Source: Myxococcaceae bacterium
GTDB taxonomy: Bacteria > Myxococcota > Myxococcia > Myxococcales > Myxococcaceae
Length of the DNA stretch: 60,257 nt
NCBI GenBank assembly: GCA_016926755.1
Contig: JAFGNZ010000079.1
Span: 1 to 60,257, forward strand
Direction: 5' to 3'
The notes beneath the pieces are model-generated. The model was not told the DNA's origin. It searched no databases and was given only the letters and a program-made list of their open reading frames with translations. The position numbers and the translations under genes are program-made. Position 1 is the stretch's first letter. Every line of letters starts with the position of its first letter. This document shows, piece by piece, positions 18,232 to 27,432 of the stretch.

Positions 18232-19686
18232 GTGAGACGCAGACTGCTGGGGGCATGCGCGGTAGTGGCGATGGGGGTGGCATGGGCCTGCGAGACTTCG
18301 GAGGAGCCCAGGCCCCCAGGGGCGATGATCGAGGACTCCGGGCAGCCGGAGGATCCGCCGGATGCAGGCACGGAGCCGGACTCGGGCACGGAGCCGGACT
18401 CGGACTCGGGCACTCCGCCGGATGCGGGCACTCCGCCGGATGCGGGCACCCCGCCGCCGCCTCAAGGCGGGCCGGGCCCGTGGCCGAACGTGGAGGTGCT
18501 CAACTACACGCAGCGCTTCAAGCTGGGGCGCGTGCGCTCGGTGAGCGTGGATGACGCGTACAACATCTGGCTGCTGGACGGCGATCGCATCGGCGTGCTG
18601 CGGCCGGGGGACAGCGAGCCGCGGTGGGAGCGCGGGATCGGCCAGGCGCGGACAGGCTTCGGGCCGGACAAGCTGGCGCTGGACTCCACCGTCATCTGCG
18701 GCGGCAGCGCGGGCCGCGCCTACGTGGGCTACTACGCCGCCGAGCTCGACTCGGCGTTCATCTACAGCCCGGATGGCAGCACGTTCCCCCGCTATGATGA
18801 TCCGGAGCCGAGCCGGTTCGATCCGGTGCGCTACCAGGAGTACCAGAAGGGCGACCTGGACGTGGTGCGGCTCACCGCGGACGGCCGCATCGAGCTGGAG
18901 GAGCACCTGCAGCGGTCGGCGCGCTCCAACGGCCCGCAGACCATCGGCATCCGCAACACCAATGATCATCACTTCGACGAGGATCGCGCGGTGCTCAGCT
19001 GCGCCAAGGTGATGCGCGGCCCGCACAAGGGGGAGGTGTACATCGGCACCAACCACGGGGTGACGCGCATCAAGGGGCTGCACTACAACAGCCACCGGCA
19101 CCCGGTGTGGTTCCAGGAGACGCGGAACGAGGACGGCAGCGTGAGCAAGACGCAGATGGCCGGCTACACGTACGCGCTGGGCATCGGTCAGGACGGCGCG
19201 GTGCTCATCGGCAACGAATGGAACGTGGGCGTGGTGGTGCCCTCCACGGACCTGGTGGACTGGGACCGGACGGAGCAGCACTACAACCCGGAGAAGCTCA
19301 ACAGCCACGTGCGCGCGGTGAACAGCCTGCCGGAGATGGACTTCTGGCGCGGCTTCCAGCAGACGAAGGATGGCAGCTACTACCTGGCCAGCGAGAGTCT
19401 CGGGCTGTGGCACCTGCGGATCCTCCGCCGCTCGGAGGAGCAGTCCACCCAGGTCGCCGGGCTGCCCACGGACTCGCTGACGGCGCTGGCGGCCACGGAT
19501 GATGGCTCGCTCTTCATCGGCACGGCGGGCGCGGGCCTGTGGCGCCTGAATGCGCAGAAGCAGCTGTCCCGGGTGGACCGCGTGGCGGGCAGCACCGTGC
19601 GAGAGCTGTTCTATGATCCGACGGTGACGCCGGGAATGCTCTACGTCCTCACGGACTCGGGGCTCACGGTGCTGCGCGGCTACTGA
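18232..19686 (+). CDS. Lipoprotein with beta-propeller, Asp/Pro-rich stalk
   Basis: No suitable ATG exists. GTG at 18232 preceded by GAGGAGG gives 484 residues starting VRRRLLGACAVVAMG with lipobox VAWAC. Residues 30-80 are a repetitive stalk (PDAGTEPDSG, TPPDAG), encoded by near-identical tandem DNA units, a likely hot spot for length change. The remainder is propeller-like (YNIWLLDGDRIGVLRPGDSE, GEVYIGTNHGVTRIKG, GSLFIGTAGAGLWRLNAQ), similar to Reg_prop/sensor blades. Cell-surface protein of unknown partner. Confidence 0.8.
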   Translation: MRRRLLGACAVVAMGVAWACETSEEPRPPGAMIEDSGQPEDPPDAGTEPDSGTEPDSDSGTPPDAGTPPDAGTPPPPQGGPGPWPNVEVLNYTQRFKLGRVRSVSVDDAYNIWLLDGDRIGVLRPGDSEPRWERGIGQARTGFGPDKLALDSTVICGGSAGRAYVGYYAAELDSAFIYSPDGSTFPRYDDPEPSRFDPVRYQEYQKGDLDVVRLTADGRIELEEHLQRSARSNGPQTIGIRNTNDHHFDEDRAVLSCAKVMRGPHKGEVYIGTNHGVTRIKGLHYNSHRHPVWFQETRNEDGSVSKTQMAGYTYALGIGQDGAVLIGNEWNVGVVVPSTDLVDWDRTEQHYNPEKLNSHVRAVNSLPEMDFWRGFQQTKDGSYYLASESLGLWHLRILRRSEEQSTQVAGLPTDSLTALAATDDGSLFIGTAGAGLWRLNAQKQLSRVDRVAGSTVRELFYDPTVTPGMLYVLTDSGLTVLRGY

Positions 19687-19712
19687 GCCTGGCGCTGCTC
19701 CGAAGCTCGAGG

Positions 19713-19742
19713 CGGGGTGAGGGTGGAAAGCACCCCACCCCG
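19713..19742 (+). terminator. GC-rich hairpin after the propeller lipoprotein
   Basis: CGGGGTG-a-GGGTG pairs with CACCCCACCCCG across a GAAAG loop. No T-tract follows. Position after the stop suggests a 3'-end structure. Confidence 0.4.
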
Positions 19743-19919
19743 TCTCCCTGGCGAGCGCTCAGCCCCGGGGCAGGGAATTTCCCGTGGTGCTTCATGCTTA
19801 TTCCCTGGCCACTTTCACGGATGCTCGTGGGGCAAGCAGGCCTATTCCCCCACCTTCATTCTCGTGGGAGCTCTTCTCTAGAATCCCCAGCTCACCTCGC
19901 CGCCCATGGAAGGAACTGA

Positions 19920-20828
19920 ATGCGCCTGAGACTCTCCCGCCGCTTTGCCCTCCGCGCCGCGAGCACGGCCTCCTCCATGAGGCCCCATCGCATGGCCGTG
20001 GCCAGGAACGAGGTGGTGGCGAGGAGCAGTGAGGATCCGCTGCGCTCCGAGCTGCGCCTGCGCTGGCGCGATCACTTCGCCCTCAACGAGTACGAGCTGC
20101 GCGTCCCCGGGCTGCACCCGTCCCATGATGGGCTGCGCGTGGCGCAGCTCTCGGACATCCACGTGGGGCAGGCCACCTCGGACGTGCGCATCCGCCGCGC
20201 GGTGATGGCGGTGAACGCCTCGGCGCCGGACCTGATCTTCCTCACGGGAGACTATGTGACGCACAGCCCCAAGCCCCTGCCGCGCGTGCGCGAGCTGCTC
20301 GCGGGGCTCTGCGGCCCCGTCTTCGCGGTGCTGGGCAACCATGATCACTGGGTGAACGCGCCCTACCTGCGCGAGGGCTTCGAGCGGCTGGGCTACACCG
20401 TGCTGCAGAACGAGCACCGGGTGGTGCACGTGCGCGGCGCCCCGGCGGCGGTGCTGGGCATCGACGACGGGCGCACCGGGAGGGATGACGTGAAGGCCAC
20501 CTTCCACGGCGCCCCCACCTCCGGCACGCGCCTGGTGCTGGCGCACACCCCGCCCACGGTGGAGAAGCTGCCGGCGTACGCGGGGCTGGTCCAGTTCTCC
20601 GGGCACACGCACGGCGGCCAGTTCGTGGTGCGCGGGCTGACCGAGGCCCTCTTCCGCCGCGCCGGCCAGCCCTACATCCGCGGGCACTACCACGTGCGCG
20701 GCAACCAGCTCTACGTGAACCAGGGGTTGGGCTTCGGCTTCGGCGGGCCGTACCTGCGGCGCGGCACCGAGCCGGAGGTGGCCTTCTTCACCCTGCGCGC
20801 CGCCCCCGCCGTCCAGGCCGTGGAGTAG
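19920..20828 (+). CDS. Calcineurin-like metallophosphoesterase
   Basis: 302 residues from an ATG with GGAAGG upstream. All canonical blocks are present in order: LSDIHVG (D-x-H), LTGDYVTHS (GD), VLGNHDHW (GNHD) and FSGHTHGGQ (GHTH). The GHTHGGQ form and the size resemble the YkuE/UDP-2,3-diacylglucosamine-hydrolase-like branch of membrane-associated phosphoesterases. The N-terminus is Arg-rich rather than a clean signal, so location is unclear. Ends 6 nt from the convergent histidine kinase gene. Confidence 0.88.
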   Translation: MRLRLSRRFALRAASTASSMRPHRMAVARNEVVARSSEDPLRSELRLRWRDHFALNEYELRVPGLHPSHDGLRVAQLSDIHVGQATSDVRIRRAVMAVNASAPDLIFLTGDYVTHSPKPLPRVRELLAGLCGPVFAVLGNHDHWVNAPYLREGFERLGYTVLQNEHRVVHVRGAPAAVLGIDDGRTGRDDVKATFHGAPTSGTRLVLAHTPPTVEKLPAYAGLVQFSGHTHGGQFVVRGLTEALFRRAGQPYIRGHYHVRGNQLYVNQGLGFGFGGPYLRRGTEPEVAFFTLRAAPAVQAVE

Positions 20829-20834
20829 GCGCGC

Positions 20835-22010
20835 TCAGGGCTCGGGAGGCCGTGGCGCCTCCGGGCCCGACGGCCCGGCGCCCGTCGGGTGCGCGTCCCG
20901 CGGCAGCATCACGGTGAAGGTGGTGCCCTCGCCCTCGACGGAGCGCACCGTCACCCTCCCCCCATGCGCGTGGACGATCTCCCTCACGATGTAGAGCCCC
21001 AGCCCCAGGCCGTTGCGCCGCCTGGGCCCGCGGGGGGAGCTCGCTCCCTGGAAGGGCTCGAAGAGCGTGGCCAGCCGGTGGGCCGGGATGGGGGGGCCCG
21101 GGTTGTGGACCTCGAGGATCCGCAGCTCCCCGCGCGACTGGCTGCGCAGGAAGACCGGCGCCTCCGCCCCGCCGTGCTCCAGCGCGTTGGACACCAGGTT
21201 GTCCACCACCTGCGCCAGCCGCTCGGCGTCCCACACCCCGTCCGTATAGCCCTCCTCCTCGTGGACGAGGATCCGGTTCGGGTACGCCGTCTTGAGCTCC
21301 TCCACCACCTGGTGGCACACGGCGGACAGGCTCGTGCGTGAGGGGCTGAGGGGGATGCCGCCAGAGCGCCGCACCCGCGTGAGATCCAGCAGGTCGACGA
21401 TCATCCTCCGCATGCGCTCCGCGCTCGTCTCGATGCGCTGGCCCAGCCCCCGCTGCATGGCGGTGAGCGGACCGTAGCGGCTCAGCGTCTGCGCCGAGAG
21501 CGTGATGGCGTTCAGCGGGTTGCGCAGATCATGGGCCAGCATGCCGATGAAGCGCTCGCGGAACTCCGCCTCCTCCTCCATGCGCTCCTCGCGGGCCCGG
21601 GCGCGCTCCAGCGCCTCGCGGGCCTGGCACTCCTCGCCGCGCGTGCTCGTCACGTCCCTCAGCCAGAGCGCGAAGCCATCACCCTGCCGCACCGCCGTGG
21701 CCTGCCACCACACCTCCCGCTCATGCGTGCGCAGGTGAAGCTCGGCGGTGAACGGCTCGCCGGTGTTCACCACCCGCGCGCAGTCCGCCATCCCCAGCAG
21801 CCCCTCCAGCGCCTCCACCCACTGCGAGAGGCCCCCGTCCGGCTCCTCCAGCCGGGCCCGGGCCTCCGCGGCCGCGTTCCAGGCCACGCAGTGGAACGTG
21901 AGGAGATTTCCTTCGGGATCTCGCGCCGCCTCGAAGACGAGACAGGGCGTCAAGCTCTCGGTGTAGAGCCTGCCCACCAGGGTGGACCCCTGGACAGAAG
22001 ACGTGTGCAT
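20835..22010 (-). CDS. Soluble PAS-type sensor histidine kinase
   Basis: 391 residues, no membrane segment. An N-terminal PAS-like region (residues 15-125) and a short coiled coil precede the H-box FIGMLAHDLRNPLNAI. The HATPase domain shows the N-box VVDNLVSNALEHGG, then VHNPGPPI and the G-box NGLGLGLYIVREIVHAHGG. No response regulator is adjacent, so it is an orphan. The dimerisation helix continuation (RMRRMIVDLLDLTR then GGIPLSPS) is nearly the same as in the kinases at 32.5 and 51.4 kb, marking them as paralogues. Confidence 0.9.
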   Translation of the reverse strand: MHTSSVQGSTLVGRLYTESLTPCLVFEAARDPEGNLLTFHCVAWNAAAEARARLEEPDGGLSQWVEALEGLLGMADCARVVNTGEPFTAELHLRTHEREVWWQATAVRQGDGFALWLRDVTSTRGEECQAREALERARAREERMEEEAEFRERFIGMLAHDLRNPLNAITLSAQTLSRYGPLTAMQRGLGQRIETSAERMRRMIVDLLDLTRVRRSGGIPLSPSRTSLSAVCHQVVEELKTAYPNRILVHEEEGYTDGVWDAERLAQVVDNLVSNALEHGGAEAPVFLRSQSRGELRILEVHNPGPPIPAHRLATLFEPFQGASSPRGPRRRNGLGLGLYIVREIVHAHGGRVTVRSVEGEGTTFTVMLPRDAHPTGAGPSGPEAPRPPEP

Positions 22011-22178
22011 GAAAAACGACCCCCCGGCGCACCGCGATCAAGCCAGGAGATCGTACACAGGAGGAGGGGCGGCGCGATGGAGACAGCCTGCCATATTTCG
22101 GCCGCGCTGGGATCACCCTCAGGTCTGGGTTTTCGCTCCAGCTGATCAGCGGTGGACACTGCCACCGTGGCCCGCTGA

Positions 22179-25079
22179 TCAGTAGCGCCCCTTCACGCCC
22201 AGGATGGGCAGCACGACGGGGATGCCGATCGACTGCTTCACCAGCGGACTCCCCAAAGGCCCTGAGCCGCCGCCGTTGTAGTCGAAGCCCACCACCTCCT
22301 TGCTGATGCTGACGTTCAGCATGTCCAGGTACGCCTCGAGCGTGAACGTCTCGTAGGCCCACGCCTTCGCCAGCCGCACGTCGAACCGGAAGAAGGCCGG
22401 CAGCCGATCCACCTGATCCCGGTCCACGGGGACCCACGCGGGCACCCTCCGCGTGCTCCCATCCGGGAACTCCTGCAGCTGCTCGCCCACGCGCCTCGTC
22501 CCCGTCCCCAGCGCCCCGGCCTCCGGGCGCCCCGTGTTGAAGTGCAGCACTCCGCCCAGCGTCACGTTGTTGGCGAACTTGTAGCTGACCACCAGGTTGA
22601 GGATGTGCGTCTGGTCGAACACGAAGGGCAGGTCCTTCCTCTCTACCCCCACCGCGTTGCGATCCGCGTCGTGGCGGATGAAGCGCGTGTTGCGCGTGCT
22701 GCGCTGCAGCGTGTACGAGAGCCAGCCGAACCAGTTGCCCCCCAGCGGGCGGCGCACCAGCACCTCCATCCCGTACGCCAGTCCGTGGCTGGCCAGGTTC
22801 GGCAGCTGCGGCGTGTTCACGTCCTGCCTGGCCCGCTGCTTGGGGCTGTCCCCCGGTGGCATGGGCTCGATGACGTCCCCGCCACCGCCGTCATCCAGGA
22901 GCGTCTCGTCCGCGAAGGGCGTCAGCTCCACCGTGCGCAGCATGGGGTTGACGTAGAAGTCCACGCCCACGTCGACGAACTTCAGCCCCTTCCACTCGGC
23001 GCCCACCGTGAACTGAAGCGCCTGCTGCAAGCCCTGGTCGAGCCCGGCGATGTCCACCACCGGGACGCTGATCAGCGTGGTGGGTGCCTGGTGGAAGAGC
23101 CCCGCGCCACCCTTGAGCGTCAGGTCCTCGCGCAGCTTGTAGCGCGCGGTGAGCCGAGGCTCGATCGCGAAGTGGTTGTGGCCGCCCGACAGGTGGTAGT
23201 TGTCCAGGCGCAGCCCGGGCACCACCGTCCACTTCTCATCCGGCTCCCACAGCAGCTCGCCCCACGCCCCGGTGAAGAACCCCACCGCCACCGGCATGTC
23301 CAGGTTCACCTCGTCGACATCGTCGAACGGGTTCTCGGAGATGATGGACACCTCCGCGAGCTTGCGATCCACGTCCGCGCCGCCGCGCACCGCCAGCCGC
23401 TCGGCGAGCCTGGCCGAATAGCCCGCGCGCAACGACAGCGTCCCCTGATCGATGCGGAACTCGGCCTGATCGTTCGGGCCCCGACTGACCACCGCCAGCC
23501 GATCCAGGCCCCACGTCACGCCCGTCTCCAGCTCGCCGGGCCCCAGCGGGCGGCGATCCCGGAGATCCAGCCGGTGGAAGAGGATGGTCTGCAGCGCCGT
23601 GGTGCCCAGCGCGTCCCCCGCCCGGGTGCCGAACGTGTCCGAGGAGCCGAAGGCGAACAGGCGCAGCTTCCCGTCCCCCAGCTCCTGCTCCACGCGGGCC
23701 TGGTAGTCCCAGAAGTCCAGGACGACCTTGTCGTTCTTCCGGCCCGGCGGCGGCGGCTCCTGGAACGCGTTGGCCGCCAGGGCGATGATCCACGGCGTGT
23801 ACGAGTAGCGCCCGGCGATGGAGATGTTGGTGCCCGTCTCCTTGAACGGGTACTCGACGAAGACGCCCGCGTTGATCAGGTCCGCGTACGCGCTGCCGTG
23901 GACGCGATCATCTCTCGGGCGGCTCAGCCGGCCGTCGATGGCGCCGCCCATCAGCCGCCCGTACTGCGGCGGCGGCGTGCCCGGGTAGAAGTCGATGGCG
24001 TCGATGAAGTCCGGGTGGACCACCGCCGGCCCCAGGAAGAGGTGGAAGAGGATGGGGACGCGGATGCCGTCCAGGTAGTAGCCCGTGGAGGAGGGCTGGC
24101 TGCCGCGCACCACCGGGTAGGCCACGCCGGACACCATGCTGCCCACGCCCGGCAGCAGCATCACCACGCGGAATGGATCCCCCATGGTGCCGGGCACCTC
24201 GCGCAGCTCCGCGTCGTGCAGGGTGACGCGGGACACCTCCGTGCGCTCCCGGTCCCCGCGCACCACCGTCTCGTAGGGGTTGAGCACCAGCGGCTCCAGG
24301 CCGTACACCACCTCCAGCGCCTCGCCCTGCCGCACGTTCTCGAGGAAGGCGCCGGGCTTGTGCCCCGGCATCGTCACCCGCACCCGCATGCCCCCCGAGG
24401 GCCAGCGCGCCTCGAAGCGCCCCTCGGCGTCCGTCTCCACGGGCGCGTCCGGCGCGGCGTCCGACACCAGCACCGCTCCGGGCAGCGGCCGGCGGTTGCC
24501 CTTGGCGCGCACCAGGCCCCTGAGCGTGACGGGCGCGAGCGGCGGCGCCGTGCCCCCATCCATGCCCTCGGCCACGGCGGTGGGCGCCTCGAAGCGGTAC
24601 TCGAAGCCGATGCGCACCGGCACCGGCTGGCCGTTCAGCGTGGCCGGGGCGAAGCGCAGCCCGGGCGCGGCGTGCAGAGCGGCCTCGTTCAGCAGCGGGT
24701 GTGCCCCCTCCACCAGGGTGACGGTCTCCACCTCGCCCGCCTCGTCCACCAGCAGCTCCAGCCGCACCACGCCCGTCACCCGCTCCGCGACGAGCGCCTG
24801 CGGGTACGGGGCCGGAGCGTCCGCCAGCAGCGTGGGTGCCTGGAAGGCGGGCTCCGTCCCCGCGTCCGTGGGGGTGCTCGCCTCCAGCGCGAAGCCCGCA
24901 TCCGTGCGGCGCACCCCCACCTCGGTGAGCGTGCCCGCATCCGGCGTGCCCGCGTCCATGGCCCCGGGCCCGGCACCCCACGCCTGGAGCGCGAACAGCG
25001 CAAGGCCGAGCGCCAGTCCCCACCGGAGGCCATGGCCCCTCGGGGGGCTCCGCGCCGGCCCGGTTCGCTGAGTCGCCAT
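22179..25079 (-). CDS. TonB-dependent receptor with N-terminal TonB C-terminal-like domain
   Basis: Start chosen at the ATG of MATQRTGPARS; 966 residues. A signal sequence (LALGLALFALQAWG) is followed by a Thr/Asp/Ala linker with repeated DAGT. A TonB-C-like domain then spans residues of about 90-165 (ERVTGVVRLELLVDEAGEVE, LRFAPATLNGQPVPVRIGF). Next come a carboxypeptidase-regulatory-like Ig fold, a plug (VVRGSQPSSTGYYLDGIRVP) and a 22-strand-type barrel ending ILGVKGRY. The cargo is unknown. The domain order (TonB-C, CarbopepD_reg, plug, barrel) recurs in Myxococcota. Divergent from the SitA-like toxin operon. Confidence 0.88.
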   Translation of the reverse strand: MATQRTGPARSPPRGHGLRWGLALGLALFALQAWGAGPGAMDAGTPDAGTLTEVGVRRTDAGFALEASTPTDAGTEPAFQAPTLLADAPAPYPQALVAERVTGVVRLELLVDEAGEVETVTLVEGAHPLLNEAALHAAPGLRFAPATLNGQPVPVRIGFEYRFEAPTAVAEGMDGGTAPPLAPVTLRGLVRAKGNRRPLPGAVLVSDAAPDAPVETDAEGRFEARWPSGGMRVRVTMPGHKPGAFLENVRQGEALEVVYGLEPLVLNPYETVVRGDRERTEVSRVTLHDAELREVPGTMGDPFRVVMLLPGVGSMVSGVAYPVVRGSQPSSTGYYLDGIRVPILFHLFLGPAVVHPDFIDAIDFYPGTPPPQYGRLMGGAIDGRLSRPRDDRVHGSAYADLINAGVFVEYPFKETGTNISIAGRYSYTPWIIALAANAFQEPPPPGRKNDKVVLDFWDYQARVEQELGDGKLRLFAFGSSDTFGTRAGDALGTTALQTILFHRLDLRDRRPLGPGELETGVTWGLDRLAVVSRGPNDQAEFRIDQGTLSLRAGYSARLAERLAVRGGADVDRKLAEVSIISENPFDDVDEVNLDMPVAVGFFTGAWGELLWEPDEKWTVVPGLRLDNYHLSGGHNHFAIEPRLTARYKLREDLTLKGGAGLFHQAPTTLISVPVVDIAGLDQGLQQALQFTVGAEWKGLKFVDVGVDFYVNPMLRTVELTPFADETLLDDGGGGDVIEPMPPGDSPKQRARQDVNTPQLPNLASHGLAYGMEVLVRRPLGGNWFGWLSYTLQRSTRNTRFIRHDADRNAVGVERKDLPFVFDQTHILNLVVSYKFANNVTLGGVLHFNTGRPEAGALGTGTRRVGEQLQEFPDGSTRRVPAWVPVDRDQVDRLPAFFRFDVRLAKAWAYETFTLEAYLDMLNVSISKEVVGFDYNGGGSGPLGSPLVKQSIGIPVVLPILGVKGRY

Positions 25080-25325
25080 GTCCCATCCACGGCTGTGCAT
25101 GGGGGCCATGAGGCCAGGGTTTCCGAGGGGATGACAAGTCCCAGGCGTGGGCGCGTGGCTGGCTTCGTGCGCTCCCTTGCATGCCCAGGGGGCAGCGAGG
25201 CGTTACGACCGGCGGCGCGCAGTCGTTCACTCTCAAGATGGGGGACGCGGATGGGACCCGAAGCCTCATCGTCTCCGGAGTAACGTTCCTGTAGGGTGGA
25301 CCCCTCCGCGATCTGGAGGTGCCTC

Positions 25326-26615
25326 ATGGCAACCCGTCTGACCGTTGCGGTGCTGCTCTTGGCCCTGCTCAATGCGTGCGCCACCCCGCGTGTGCGCCTC
25401 GACACGGGTCAAGGGGAGCCCCTGGAGTATCGCCCGCCCGCTTCGAACAAGTTGGTGAAGGTGGACACGGAAGCGTTCGAGGAAGCGCTGACGCGGTGGG
25501 TGCTGAACTTGCCCCTGACGCTCCGATCTCCCCAGCAAGGCTGGCTGGTGCGCGTCTCCTATCCCGGCGACGACACTGACACTCGATGGAAACGCCTGAT
25601 GAGCAAGAGCTTCGGCGGCCTCTGCGAACCAGGCCAGCGCAGGGAAAACTGCCTCTCCCTGCTCGACGACATGATGGGCCTGAGTGAGTGGGACAAGCTT
25701 GGGGTAGCTCTGGGCCTATCGATCGATCCCCTCAAGGAGAGCATCGCCAAGGCAGTGGAGAAGACCCTGGCCCCCCAGCTCTTCTACACCCTGATAGCCA
25801 CGGGCCTCGTCACCTGGGCCGTCTTGGCGGCCAACCCCGAGCCCGTGTTCACCAAGGCGGCGGCCATCATCACAGCACTGCTATTGATCTACCTGGGAGT
25901 GAAGACGTTCCTGGAGGTGGTGGACGCGAGCCGGGAGTTGAAGTGGGGCACCGACCGGGCCACGACTTGGAAGGAGTTGGAGCACGCCAGCCAGCGCTTC
26001 GCGAACCGGGTGGGGCCGGAGGTGGCGCGCGTCTTCGTCCTCGCGGTCACGGTGGTGGTGAGCCATGGAATGACTGGGGGCGCTGCGTTGATGTCCTCGC
26101 GGCTGTCGATGCTGCCCAGCTTCTCGGAGGCAGCAGCGGCGGGGGCCTCGGGGATAGGCATCAACCTGGCGAACGTGGGGCAGGTGAGCGCGGTGGCTGT
26201 CATGGGAAGCACCATCGTCATCTCCCTGCCTGCCACGGCGGTCGCTGTGGTGGCCCAGGGCATGGGAGGAGCCGCGGCCGGAGTCAGTCCGGTCGGCTTC
26301 AGATCCTGGGGCTCGTTCAGCGGCCTCAAGAGTGCCTTGGGCTCTGCGGGAAAGGGCAAGCAGTGGCACCACGTCGTGGAGCAAACGCCGGGCAACCACG
26401 AGAGGTTCGGTCCCCATGCGCTTCACAACACCGAGAACGTCATACCGCTCGAAGAAGGGCTGCACACTCGAGTGAGCGCGTTCTATTCGTCGATCCGACG
26501 CGATATTACGGGCTCGTCGTTGACCATACGACAGTGGCTCGGCACTCAATCCTATGAGGCCCAGCGCGAGTTCGGATTACTGGCCATCCAGAACATCCGT
26601 CAGGGGAGCTGGTGA
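25326..26615 (+). CDS. SitA-like polymorphic toxin lipoprotein, C-terminal HNH-type nuclease
   Basis: The ATG at 25326 has GGAGG 6 nt upstream; 429 residues. The lipoprotein signal LLLALLNACATPRVRLDTGQ resembles the SitA toxins that myxobacteria pass between kin by TraA/TraB outer-membrane exchange. The middle has several hydrophobic segments (LIATGLVTWAVLAA, IITALLLIYLGVKTFL, VFVLAVTVVVS) that could serve delivery. The last 85 residues read GKQWHHVVEQTPGNHERFG then LHNTENVIPL, a WHH/HNH-like nuclease pattern with conserved His and Asn. The adjacent overlapping gene is the likely immunity partner. Toxin role inferred from architecture and context. Confidence 0.78.
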   Translation: MATRLTVAVLLLALLNACATPRVRLDTGQGEPLEYRPPASNKLVKVDTEAFEEALTRWVLNLPLTLRSPQQGWLVRVSYPGDDTDTRWKRLMSKSFGGLCEPGQRRENCLSLLDDMMGLSEWDKLGVALGLSIDPLKESIAKAVEKTLAPQLFYTLIATGLVTWAVLAANPEPVFTKAAAIITALLLIYLGVKTFLEVVDASRELKWGTDRATTWKELEHASQRFANRVGPEVARVFVLAVTVVVSHGMTGGAALMSSRLSMLPSFSEAAAAGASGIGINLANVGQVSAVAVMGSTIVISLPATAVAVVAQGMGGAAAGVSPVGFRSWGSFSGLKSALGSAGKGKQWHHVVEQTPGNHERFGPHALHNTENVIPLEEGLHTRVSAFYSSIRRDITGSSLTIRQWLGTQSYEAQREFGLLAIQNIRQGSW

Positions 26616-26965
26616 TGAAGTTGGCGGATCTTGTCGAGCAGTTCGCTGAGAGCGTTGCCGCCCAGACAGACGCCATCTGGCGAGGAGACGCCAAGACCGG
26701 GAACAGGCACGCCAGGCGCTACGGCGCCGCGTTCGACAAGCTCCGGGCCCATGGCGATGCAGGGCGCGATGCCCTCGCCGTGCTCCTCAAGCACCCACGC
26801 ATGGACGTGCGCGTGATGGCCGCCGCGCATCTCCTCCGCCATCGGACGGTGGAGGCCAAGGCAGTCTTGGAGGAGGCTGCAAAGGGAGAAGGAATGATCC
26901 CCTTCGGAGCGCAGCAGGCCTTGAAGCGCTGGGAGGAGGGCACCTGGGCCTTGGACCCGCCATGA
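26615..26965 (+). CDS. DUF2019-type immunity protein for the SitA-like toxin
   Basis: 116 residues. The ATG at 26615 shares its A with the toxin stop codon (TGATG), so translation is coupled; a GTG at 26612 is an alternative, both behind GGGGAG. The sequence is alpha-helical (KLADLVEQFAESVAAQTDAI, DKLRAHGDAGRDALAVLLKH, MDVRVMAAAHLLRH), matching DUF2019, a HEAT-like fold common next to secreted toxins. Lack of a signal peptide agrees with a cytoplasmic antidote. Confidence 0.75.
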   Translation: MKLADLVEQFAESVAAQTDAIWRGDAKTGNRHARRYGAAFDKLRAHGDAGRDALAVLLKHPRMDVRVMAAAHLLRHRTVEAKAVLEEAAKGEGMIPFGAQQALKRWEEGTWALDPP

Positions 26966-27125
26966 CCATGCGCGACGAGCCGTGCTCCCCCAGTACCCAG
27001 CAGGTACCAAACTGGTGTGCGGCATGAAGGAGCGTGGCGCATGCCGTCCTGAACGGGCAAGTGGAAGGGCGGGCGAACATACCAGACCCACAATGGGCGC
27101 ACGGTGTAGGGCCTCCGCAAGATGA

Positions 27126-27365
27126 TCCAGGGGAAACACAACGTTTCTCTGCCGACCTGGGTGCCTCCCAGCCTGCTCCCAGATCGAGAGGACCCGCCAG
27201 GACGCAGCGGAGTGCATTGCCCCTGCGACCATAGGCCGGTCTCTGGAATATCTCCGGAGCAAGGGGTGCACGGAGAAGTACCGCTGCAACGTGCGGGCGT
27301 ACCTCTACCGTCGCTGCCAAAGACGGTGGGCTTGCCTCTTCGACCCCGACTTCGCCCCCAATTGA
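27126..27365 (+). pseudogene. Start-less open frame, possible gene remnant
   Basis: This sits in the 467-nt gap after the immunity gene. The frame has no ATG, GTG or TTG after its preceding stop at 27123. Its last 45 codons look genuinely coding: RSLEYLRSKGCTEKYRCNV then YLYRRCQRRWACLFDP, with GC-rich third positions, Cys-rich. The first half is not coding-like. It may be the 3' end of a decayed toxin or immunity gene. No family recognised; the rest of 26966-27432 shows nothing. Confidence 0.3.
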
Positions 27366-27432
27366 CGAGGCGGGCTCGCCTCTTCCGGCCACGCCCCTGA
27401 TTGTGGGAGCGCTCGTCCCAAGTCAAATCGCT

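Noticed and set aside
18300-18480. CRISPR-like or minisatellite array in the PDAGT-coding stretch
   Set aside because: The repeats are in frame and encode an Asp/Pro/Thr stalk inside a lipoprotein; there are no spacers.
22542-25283. 913-codon plus-strand open frame opposite the TonB-dependent receptor
   Set aside because: Composition typical of a GC-bias antisense frame; the receptor domains on the minus strand are unambiguous.
26719-27426. 235-codon minus-strand frame across the DUF2019 gene and the following gap
   Set aside because: No domain, no ribosome-binding site, and it overlaps a well-supported gene on the other strand.
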